DNA of 11,787 bases from an uncultured Prevotella sp. (GTDB lineage: Bacteria; Bacteroidota; Bacteroidia; Bacteroidales; Bacteroidaceae), in assembly GCA_900548745.1 (NCBI GenBank), contig URLQ01000092.1, forward strand, positions 1-11,787, read 5' to 3'. Shown piece after piece: positions 1 through 5,978 of the stretch. Under the pieces are notes generated by a model. The model was not told where the DNA came from and did no database searches. It worked only from the letters and a program-made list of their open reading frames with translations. Positions within the stretch are counted from its first letter, which is position 1. Each line of letters starts with the position of its first letter. A program made the translations under genes and the position numbers.

Positions 1-415
1 CATCCACAACGGCATAGCCGGAAACATACAGGTATTTATCGAAGAGGAGCCGAACGACACTTTCGTTCGCGACGGACAAGACCTCATCTACAACCTGCTG
101 CTTGACTTCCCTACAGCCGCCCTCGGCGGACAGGTAGAGATTCCTACTATCAGCGGAAGCAAGGTGAAGATAAAGATTGAACCTGGTACACAACCAGGAA
201 AAGCTCTCCGTCTGAGAGGCAAAGGGCTGCCTGCAGTGCAAGGCTACGGCCACGGCAATGGAGATTTGGTAGTACATATCAGCGTGTACGTGCCTAAGAC
301 TCTCAGCAAGGAAGAGAAGAAACAACTGGAAGAAATGCAGAAAAGTGACAATTTCAAAGGAGACACCGCAACAAAGCAAACTATATTCCAGAGATTCCGC
401 AGCTATTTCAATTAA
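1..415 (+). CDS. dnaJ: Chaperone protein DnaJ, C-terminal part (5' truncated by window edge)
   Basis: This is the C-terminal substrate-binding region of the Hsp40 co-chaperone DnaJ, which delivers unfolded proteins to DnaK and stimulates its ATPase in the cytoplasm. The frame is open from base 2, giving about 137 residues before the TAA at 413-415. Recognisable pieces are a DLIYNLLLDFPTAALGG stretch (bases about 86-133), then a VEIPTISG strand, PGTQPGK and LRLRGKGLP, which are typical of DnaJ C-terminal domain II. The acidic/basic tail after VYVPKTLSKEEKK is the dimerisation end of the family. The J domain with HPD and the zinc-finger CxxCxGxG repeats must lie left of the window. The stop is followed by a hairpin terminator, so this is probably the last gene of its unit; grpE often precedes dnaJ in this phylum, but that cannot be seen here. 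Confidence 0.95.
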   Translation, partial: IHNGIAGNIQVFIEEEPNDTFVRDGQDLIYNLLLDFPTAALGGQVEIPTISGSKVKIKIEPGTQPGKALRLRGKGLPAVQGYGHGNGDLVVHISVYVPKTLSKEEKKQLEEMQKSDNFKGDTATKQTIFQRFRSYFN

Positions 416-430
416 AGAAGAATCAATAAG

Positions 431-468
431 AAAGCAAGTCGTACTTCATGCAAGTATGGCTTGTTTTT
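431..468 (+). terminator. Rho-independent terminator after dnaJ
   Basis: Bases 432-446 pair with 452-466 across a five-base CATGC loop. The 15-bp stem includes three G-U type pairs, and the right arm runs directly into a T-rich tail (464-468). It starts 16 bases after the dnaJ stop and lies before the folC promoter, so it separates the two transcription units. The GC content of the stem is modest, so termination may be partial. Confidence 0.75.
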
Positions 469-511
469 CATTTGCAACAATACAAAAAAACCTTATTAAC
501 CAGAAGTTTTA

Positions 512-543
512 TTTGGAAATACAGAATGCACACAGTAATTTTG
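512..543 (+). promoter_or_regulatory. Bacteroidetes-type promoter for folC
   Basis: The -33 box TTTG is at 512-515 and an exact TAnnTTTG -7 box (TAATTTTG) is at 536-543, separated by 20 bases, which is close to the spacing known for the primary sigma factor of Bacteroidetes. Transcription would start near 550, leaving a leader of only about 15 bases before the ATG at 565. This is the best promoter match in the window. Confidence 0.75.
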
Positions 544-564
544 CATCATAAACAGAAATGAATC

Positions 565-1851
565 ATGAATTACGAAGAAACAATAGAATACCTTTACAAC
601 AGCGTACCGATGTTTCAGAAGGTCGGAGCAACAGCATATAAAGAAGGACTGGACAACACTTACGAGTTGGACAAGCACTTCAACCATCCACACACAAGTT
701 TCAAGACAATACATATTGCCGGAACAAACGGCAAGGGCTCCTGCTCTCATTCCATCGCTGCCGTTCTTCAGGCAGAAGGATACAAAGTGGGACTTTACAC
801 ATCACCGCACCTCGTTGACTTTAGGGAAAGAATAAGAATCAACGGCAAGTGCATCAGCAAAGAATATGTTGTGGACTTCGTGGAAAAGGAGAGAAAATTC
901 TTCGAACCGCTGCATCCGAGCTTCTTTGAACTGACCACAGCACTTGCCTTCAAATACTTCGCAGAAGAGAAAGTCGACTATGCCATAATTGAAGTGGGAC
1001 TGGGCGGAAGACTCGATTGCACAAACATCATCTCCCCTATCCTATCGGTCATTACAAACATCAGCTTTGACCACACACAGTTTTTAGGAGACACACTCGC
1101 TAAAATAGCATCAGAAAAGGCTGGTATCATAAAGAAAGGTACACCTATTATTATAGGAGAATACTGCAGCGAGACAAGACCTGTATTCTCAGCAAAGGCA
1201 AAAGAAGAAAATGCCCCTATCTGTTTTGCAGAAGACTGCAAGGAAATCATTTCCGCAACACCCGATTCTAAGGGTGGAATGGATTACAAGACAAAAGACT
1301 TCGGCAATATACATGGTGACCTTGGAGGCATTTATCAGGGAAAGAACACCAACACTGTGCTCTGTGCAATGAAGCAGCTCATACATATGGGCATAATAAA
1401 AGACAAGGCAAACATAAGCAAAGGACTCGCAATGGTAACATCTTCGACGGGGCTTCGTGGCAGATGGGAAACCATCAGAACGGCACCGACCGTAATCTGC
1501 GACACAGGACATAACGTGGGAGGATGGCAGTATCTCGGCAAACAGATACTGAAGCAGCCGTGCAAACAACTGAGAATGGTGTTCGGAATGGTCGATGACA
1601 AAGATATTGACACAGTATGCAAGCTATTGCCAAAGGACGCAATATACTATTTCACCCAAGCCACAACCCACAGAGCAATACCTGCCGAGAAAGTAAAAGA
1701 GGAAGGCTGCCTACATGGGCTTCACGGACAGACATTCAGCTCCGTAAAGGACGCATACGAAAAAGCACTTGAAGATGCCGATGAAAGCGACTTCATATTC
1801 GTGGGAGGAAGCAGTTACATCGTGGCTGACTTTCTCACTTGGATAGGATAA
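565..1851 (+). CDS. folC: Bifunctional dihydrofolate synthase / folylpolyglutamate synthase
   Basis: This cytosolic ATP-dependent ligase of the Mur ligase superfamily joins L-glutamate to dihydropteroate and extends the polyglutamate tail of folates. The 428 residues match the usual 420-440. Visible motifs are the P-loop GTNGKGS (53-59), SPHL (80-83), EVGLGGRLDCTN (143-154), ITNISFDH (163-170) and IASEKAGIIKKG (181-192), in which K185 is the lysine expected to be carbamylated. The C-terminal glutamate-ligase domain has DTGHN (313-317), a variant of the common DGAHNP. The ATG at 565 is chosen because the ATG seven bases earlier (558) is in another frame and soon closes. It is a single-gene unit with its own promoter and terminator and has no functional link to the sugar genes downstream. 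Whether it has both activities or only one cannot be told from sequence. Confidence 0.95.
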   Translation: MNYEETIEYLYNSVPMFQKVGATAYKEGLDNTYELDKHFNHPHTSFKTIHIAGTNGKGSCSHSIAAVLQAEGYKVGLYTSPHLVDFRERIRINGKCISKEYVVDFVEKERKFFEPLHPSFFELTTALAFKYFAEEKVDYAIIEVGLGGRLDCTNIISPILSVITNISFDHTQFLGDTLAKIASEKAGIIKKGTPIIIGEYCSETRPVFSAKAKEENAPICFAEDCKEIISATPDSKGGMDYKTKDFGNIHGDLGGIYQGKNTNTVLCAMKQLIHMGIIKDKANISKGLAMVTSSTGLRGRWETIRTAPTVICDTGHNVGGWQYLGKQILKQPCKQLRMVFGMVDDKDIDTVCKLLPKDAIYYFTQATTHRAIPAEKVKEEGCLHGLHGQTFSSVKDAYEKALEDADESDFIFVGGSSYIVADFLTWIG

Positions 1852-1878
1852 AGTGCTTATACATATCATTTTATAAGG

Positions 1879-1928
1879 AAAAGATGGTCGCATTAGTGGT
1901 TTTTAACACTACCGACCATCTTTTTTTT
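1879..1928 (+). terminator. Strong Rho-independent terminator after folC
   Basis: A perfect 12-bp stem, AAAAGATGGTCG (1879-1890) with CGACCATCTTTT (1913-1924), continues into an eight-T run (1921-1928). An inner TAGTG/CACTA pairing (1894-1898 with 1907-1911) extends the hairpin. It begins 28 bases after the folC stop and ends before the galM promoter. Confidence 0.9.
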
Positions 1929-1938
1929 ACGTATTTCA

Positions 1939-1970
1939 TTTGTGTTTCTCATATATTTTTATTTACTTTG
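1939..1970 (+). promoter_or_regulatory. Probable promoter of galM-galK
   Basis: A TTTG box (1939-1942) is followed after 20 bases by TTACTTTG (1963-1970), one mismatch from the Bacteroidetes TAnnTTTG -7 element. The spacing is identical to that of the folC promoter. The predicted start is near 1977, about 30 bases before the galM ATG. I see no palindromic operator in this gap. Confidence 0.6.
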
Positions 1971-2005
1971 CATATAAAGATTACTAACTATAAAAAAACT
2001 ATATT

Positions 2006-3094
2006 ATGAACACGAACGAAACGCCAAATCTGTGTGGTTTGAAAAGAGAAGATTTTCAAACCACAATAAACGGAAAGAAGACAGACCTGTATATCTTGAA
2101 AAATAAATTAGGCAACGAAGTGGCTATCACCAACTATGGAGGTGCTCTCGTAGCTATTATGGTACCAGACAAAGACGGCAACTATGCCAACGTCATTCAG
2201 GGACATGATAACATACAGGACGTAATAAACAGCCCGGAGCCATATCTCTCAACACTTATCGGAAGATACGGAAACAGAATATGCAAAGGAAAGTTCCAAC
2301 TGAATGGCAAAGAATACCAACTTCCGATAAACGACGGCGAGAACTCGCTGCATGGAGGTAAAGACGGTTTCAACAGAAAAGTTTGGGACGCACTGAGAAT
2401 GAACGAGGAAACTGTAGTGCTTAACTACATTTCAAGCTACGGCGAAGAAGGATTTACAGGAGAAGTGAAAGTTACTGTTGCATATACATTCAACGACGAT
2501 AACGAATTGATTATCGATTACCTTGCAACAACAAACAAGAAAACCATTATCTGTCTTACGAACCACGGATTCTTCAGTCTGGCTGGTATTGCCAACCCAA
2601 CACCTACAGTGGACAATGTGGAACTTGAGATAAACGCCAACTTCTATCTTCCTATTGATGCCCAGAGTATTCCTACAGGAGAAATCAGATTCGTAGAGGG
2701 TACTCCTTTCGATTTCCGCACACCGAAAACTATTGGAGAAAGAATCAACGATGACAATGAACAGCTGAAGAACGGAAGCGGATACGACCACAACTATGTA
2801 CTGAACAAAAAAGAGGAAGGCGAACTCAGCTTCGCAGCAAGACTCTATGAACCGAACAGCGGAAGAACAATGGAGGTATATACAACAGAGCCAGGTCTGC
2901 AGCTGTATACAGGCAACTTCGAAAACGGCATTAGTGGAACACACGGTGCCACGTATCCAAGAAGAAGTGCAGTATGCCTTGAAGCACAACACTTCCCGGA
3001 TTCTCCTAACCATCCGTATTTCCCTTCTGTGGTTCTACGCCCGGGACAGCAATACAAACAAACTACCATATATAAGTTTGGAACAAGAAAATAA
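2006..3094 (+). CDS. galM: Aldose 1-epimerase (galactose mutarotase), cytosolic
   Basis: The enzyme interconverts the alpha and beta anomers of galactose and other aldoses, supplying alpha-D-galactose to galactokinase. The 362-residue protein lacks a signal peptide, so it should be cytosolic. Family residues are in place: GRYGNRI (87-93) with R91, SLHGG with H116, TNH with H187 as the catalytic acid, GYDHN with D261, and CLEAQHFPDSPN (324-335) with E326 as the catalytic base. The motif after H187 reads GFFSL instead of the frequent SYFNL, a small variation next to the catalytic histidine. It lies 37 bases upstream of galK and shares its promoter and terminator. It is paralogous to the lipoprotein epimerase at 4768-5937, sharing for instance TTGEI, VEGTP and YTGNF segments. 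Substrate preference for galactose rests on the galK neighbour. Confidence 0.93.
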   Translation: MNTNETPNLCGLKREDFQTTINGKKTDLYILKNKLGNEVAITNYGGALVAIMVPDKDGNYANVIQGHDNIQDVINSPEPYLSTLIGRYGNRICKGKFQLNGKEYQLPINDGENSLHGGKDGFNRKVWDALRMNEETVVLNYISSYGEEGFTGEVKVTVAYTFNDDNELIIDYLATTNKKTIICLTNHGFFSLAGIANPTPTVDNVELEINANFYLPIDAQSIPTGEIRFVEGTPFDFRTPKTIGERINDDNEQLKNGSGYDHNYVLNKKEEGELSFAARLYEPNSGRTMEVYTTEPGLQLYTGNFENGISGTHGATYPRRSAVCLEAQHFPDSPNHPYFPSVVLRPGQQYKQTTIYKFGTRK

Positions 3095-3131
3095 CAACTA
3101 ACTGATTACATTCAATAAAAATTACTCAACT

Positions 3132-4292
3132 ATGGAAATAGAGCATGTAAGAAGTAGATTTATCAAGCACTTCGACGGAAAGACAGGAAACATCTATGCA
3201 TCTCCTGGTAGAATAAACATTATCGGTGAACATACCGACTACAATGGAGGATTCGTTTTCCCTGGAGCTATAGATAAAGGTATAATGTGCGAAATCAGAC
3301 CTAACGGCACAAACAAGGTTATGGCGTACTCCATTGACCTTAAAGACCGCGTAGAGTTTGACATAAACGACGAAAAAGGGCCTAAGGCAAGTTGGGCAAG
3401 ATACATCTACGGCATCATCCAGGAAATGAAAAAGCTGGGCGTTGACGTAAAAGGCTTCAATACAGCCTTTGCTGGGGATGTGCCTCTCGGAGCAGGACTC
3501 TCTTCTTCTGCAGCCCTTGAGAGCTGCTTCGCCTTCGCACTTAACGACCTGTTCGGCGACAATAAAGTGTCAAAATGGGATATGGTTCTCGCAGGACAGG
3601 CAACGGAACACAACTACTGCGGAGTGAACTGCGGTATAATGGATCAGTTTGCAAGCGTATTCGGTCAGGAAGGAAAACTGATGCGACTCGATTGCCGCAG
3701 CCACGAGTTTGAATACTTCCCATTCGACCCTAAAGGCTACAAACTTGTGCTCGTTGATTCTGTTGTAAAACACGAGCTTGCCTCTTCTGCATACAACGAC
3801 CGCCGCAAGAGTTGCGAAAATGTCGTAGCTGCATTGAAGAACAAATATCCAGACAAGACAATAGAGACTTTGCGCGACGCCGACTGGGACATGCTCGAAA
3901 GCGTAAAAGCCGATGTAAGTGAAGAAGACATGAAACGAGCCGTTTACGTTTTAGGCGAGAAAGACAGAGTGTTGGCAGTGTGCGAAGCTCTGAATGCCGG
4001 AGACTACGAAACAGTCGGACAGAAAATGTATGAGACTCATAAAGGACTGAGCAAGGACTATGAAGTTTCTTGCGAAGAACTTGACTACCTCAACGACATA
4101 GCAAAAGAAAACGGCGTGACAGGAAGTAGAATCATGGGTGGTGGATTCGGAGGCTGTACCATCAACCTCGTAAAAGATGAACTACACGACAAATTCATCG
4201 AAGATGTAAAAGCTAAATACGAGGCTAAATATGGCAAGACTCCAAAGATTTATGATGTTGTCATAAGCGAGGGCTCACGAAAGATCTGCTAA
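3132..4292 (+). CDS. galK: Galactokinase
   Basis: This GHMP-family kinase phosphorylates alpha-D-galactose at C1 with ATP, the committed step of the Leloir pathway, in the cytosol. All three family signatures are present: GRINIIGEHTDYNGG (26-40), PLGAGLSSSAALE (118-130) as the ATP-binding loop, and MGGGFGG (335-341). R27, E33, D36 and the catalytic aspartate D171 in GIMDQFAS align with the known galactokinase active site. The 386 residues match the roughly 380-390 of bacterial GalK. The start codon follows an A-rich stretch without a Shine-Dalgarno sequence, as is normal in this phylum. It forms a two-gene unit with galM and ends in a strong terminator. No galT, galE or galactose transporter follows, so the rest of the pathway must be encoded elsewhere. 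Confidence 0.97.
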   Translation: MEIEHVRSRFIKHFDGKTGNIYASPGRINIIGEHTDYNGGFVFPGAIDKGIMCEIRPNGTNKVMAYSIDLKDRVEFDINDEKGPKASWARYIYGIIQEMKKLGVDVKGFNTAFAGDVPLGAGLSSSAALESCFAFALNDLFGDNKVSKWDMVLAGQATEHNYCGVNCGIMDQFASVFGQEGKLMRLDCRSHEFEYFPFDPKGYKLVLVDSVVKHELASSAYNDRRKSCENVVAALKNKYPDKTIETLRDADWDMLESVKADVSEEDMKRAVYVLGEKDRVLAVCEALNAGDYETVGQKMYETHKGLSKDYEVSCEELDYLNDIAKENGVTGSRIMGGGFGGCTINLVKDELHDKFIEDVKAKYEAKYGKTPKIYDVVISEGSRKIC

Positions 4293-4304
4293 GAAACAAT
4301 AAAG

Positions 4305-4353
4305 AAAGGTGTGTAGGAAAAGTAACCATCAAATTTCCACACACCTTTTTATA
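4305..4353 (+). terminator. Rho-independent terminator after galK
   Basis: AAAGGTGTGT (4305-4314) pairs perfectly with ACACACCTTT (4339-4348). After one bulged A, GGAAA (4316-4320) pairs with TTTCC (4334-4338). A run of T from 4346 to 4350 follows the stem. It starts 12 bases past the galK stop. Confidence 0.9.
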
Positions 4354-4386
4354 TTTATAAATCTTTCTGATTTATACAAAAAATAT

Positions 4387-4440
4387 ATTCTTTCCAGTAC
4401 TCTCACGGAAGTACTGGAATAATCTCCCTAAGAGTACTGA
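4387..4440. repeat. Inverted repeat with three AGTACT copies
   Basis: TTCCAGTACT (4392-4401) and AGTACTGGAA (4410-4419) form a perfect 10-bp stem with an eight-base loop. An ATT/AAT pairing (4387-4389 with 4421-4423) extends it outward past a small internal loop. A third copy, AGAGTACT (4431-4438), is fully complementary to AGTACTCT (4396-4403), so an alternative stem is possible. No T run follows, so it is not a simple terminator. Function unknown. Confidence 0.6.
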
Positions 4441-4668
4441 TGAAATTCACATAGATACGACACACAATCTACAGGGTCATGCAAAATAAAAAGGGACTTT
4501 AACTCCAAAAGACAAAGCCAAGCAAATTAAACATAACAATACCACGTTTTGCTATTTGAACATTAAAAAATGGCAATAATACACATAAAGGAACCTGTAA
4601 AAGGTGTAAAATAACACTGTAACGTAAATTTCTTTATAAATTATGAGTGTAATTCAAAAAATAAATCG

Positions 4669-4676
4669 TAATTTTA
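4669..4676 (+). promoter_or_regulatory. Weak candidate -7 promoter box for the arabinose operon
   Basis: TAATTTTA differs from TAnnTTTG only in the last base and resembles the folC -7 box, TAATTTTG. The region 19-20 bases upstream has no TTTG box. If used, transcription would begin near 4683, and the palindrome at 4722-4735 would lie about 40 bases downstream of the start. Tentative. Confidence 0.3.
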
Positions 4677-4721
4677 CCACGGATTAAGATAAATACAAAA
4701 ATCATATCCCAAACCTATTAA

Positions 4722-4735
4722 TTGACCAAGGTCAA
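4722..4735. promoter_or_regulatory. Candidate AraR operator (perfect palindrome)
   Basis: TTGACC-AA-GGTCAA has 6-bp perfect arms around a two-base centre, and its outer edge is 32 bases before the start of the first arabinose gene. It is the only palindrome of this quality that I noticed in the promoter regions. It is a plausible site for the dimeric AraR encoded three genes downstream. The assignment rests on position and symmetry, not on a recalled motif. Confidence 0.55.
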
Positions 4736-4767
4736 AAAAAAGACAGGAAATCTAATAAAAAAATTAT

Positions 4768-5937
4768 ATGAAATACTTAAAGAACCTTCTCTTGGGAGCA
4801 GGACTTGTGGTTACAGCTCTCATGGTTTCTTGCACCACTGGAAGCAAGACACAGTTGACGGAATCAGGATTAAATCCAACCGCCTTTGACACAACTATCA
4901 ACAACAAACCTGTAAAGCTCTATACACTCAAGAATGCCAACGGCATGGAAGTGTGCATAACAAACTTTGGAGGACGTGTGGTTTCTTTATGTGTACCAGA
5001 CAAGAATGGCAAACCCACGGATGTTGTTTTGGGATATGACAACATAAAACAATATGCAGACTCAGTAAACAGCCCAAGCGACTATGGCTCCTCAGTAGGC
5101 AGATATGCCAACCGCATCAACAAAGGACACCTGACTGTAAATGGAAAAGACTATCAGCTGCCTCAGAACAATTTCGGGCACTGTCTTCATGGAGGTCCTT
5201 CAGGATGGATGTATCAGGTTTATGATGCAAAACAGCCTAACGATTCAACTTTGATACTTACTATAGTTTCGCCAGATGGAGACAACAATTTCCCCGGCAA
5301 GGTTACAGCAACGACAACATACACTGTTTTAAGCAACAATACTCTCGACATTACCTTTGATGCAACGACAGATAAGGAAACTGTCGTAAACATGACAAAC
5401 CACAGCTATTTCAATCTTAATGGCGACCCTTCCAAAGAAGGAACAAACATGGTGCTCTATGTCAATGCTGACAATTTCACTCCTGCCGACAACACCTATA
5501 TGACAACAGGTGAGATAAAATCGGTAGAAGGCACTCCTATGGACTTCCGCAAAGCCCATGCAATAAGTGAAACGATAAACGACACGACATACGACCAGAT
5601 AAAGAATGCCACAGGTTATGATCACAACTGGTGTCTAAACACATACAAGGACGGTAAGGGTGACGACACAAAAGTTTGTGCGTCACTATATTCACCAATA
5701 ACCGGCATCCTGCTTGAAATGTACACTAACGAACCAGGTGTTCAAGTATATACCGGCAACTTCCAGGGCACAGGCATTGCATGCAAGCATGGTATAAAAT
5801 ATCCGAAGCATGTCTCTGTATGTCTGGAAAGCCAGAAATATCCGGACTCTCCCAACAAGAAAGACTGGCCTTCACCTTATCTGAAGCCAGGAGAGAAATA
5901 CCACAGTCACGTGGCTTACAAATTCAGCATTAAATAA
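4768..5937 (+). CDS. Lipoprotein aldose 1-epimerase of the arabinose operon
   Basis: This galactose-mutarotase-family enzyme is probably anchored in the periplasm and interconverts sugar anomers, likely L-arabinose given its neighbours. The N-terminus has two lysines, a hydrophobic stretch (about 6-20) and a lipobox, LMVSC, that places the lipidated cysteine at C22. The residues after it (TTGSK) lack the acidic surface-export signal known in Bacteroidetes, which suggests it faces the periplasm. The catalytic set is complete: R112 in GRYANRI, H141 in CLHGG, H212 in TNHSYFNL, D285 in GYDHN, and E354 in CLESQKYPDSPN. The mature length of about 368 matches the family. It is the first gene of the operon, 41 bases before the symporter gene, and sits behind the candidate operator. 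A comparable mutarotase gene heads Bacteroides arabinose clusters. Sugar specificity is inferred from context only. Confidence 0.9.
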   Translation: MKYLKNLLLGAGLVVTALMVSCTTGSKTQLTESGLNPTAFDTTINNKPVKLYTLKNANGMEVCITNFGGRVVSLCVPDKNGKPTDVVLGYDNIKQYADSVNSPSDYGSSVGRYANRINKGHLTVNGKDYQLPQNNFGHCLHGGPSGWMYQVYDAKQPNDSTLILTIVSPDGDNNFPGKVTATTTYTVLSNNTLDITFDATTDKETVVNMTNHSYFNLNGDPSKEGTNMVLYVNADNFTPADNTYMTTGEIKSVEGTPMDFRKAHAISETINDTTYDQIKNATGYDHNWCLNTYKDGKGDDTKVCASLYSPITGILLEMYTNEPGVQVYTGNFQGTGIACKHGIKYPKHVSVCLESQKYPDSPNKKDWPSPYLKPGEKYHSHVAYKFSIK

Positions 5938-5978
5938 TGAAATAAATATAACAACTAACCTAACAAACTTAAAAAAAT

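Larger units (their letters stand above)
4354..4767 (+). promoter_or_regulatory. Long AT-rich regulatory gap upstream of the arabinose operon
   Basis: This 414-base stretch contains no convincing gene on either strand. It holds an inverted-repeat cluster (4387-4440), a weak candidate -7 box (TAATTTTA, 4669-4676) with no good -33 partner, the AraR-like palindrome (4722-4735) and an A-rich translation leader. Its length is unusual compared with the 11-149 base gaps elsewhere in the window, which suits control of a six-gene catabolic operon. The exact transcription start could not be assigned. Confidence 0.6.

Noticed and set aside
558..564. Earlier ATG for folC
   Set aside because: The ATG at 558 is in a different frame from folC and does not lead into the conserved protein; 565 gives the family N-terminus.
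2432..3013. 193-codon open frame on the minus strand opposite galM
   Set aside because: It is a shadow of galM: cysteine- and valine-rich translation without any recognisable domain, no promoter or leader, and the sense-strand gene has all catalytic residues of its family.
4387..4440. CRISPR array or insertion-sequence end
   Set aside because: Only three hexamer copies at irregular spacing exist, with no repeat-spacer pattern, no transposase and no target-site duplication.
4354..4767. Riboswitch or small protein gene in the long gap
   Set aside because: I recognise no known riboswitch core. The only start codons seen lead to very short frames, for example seven codons from 4479.
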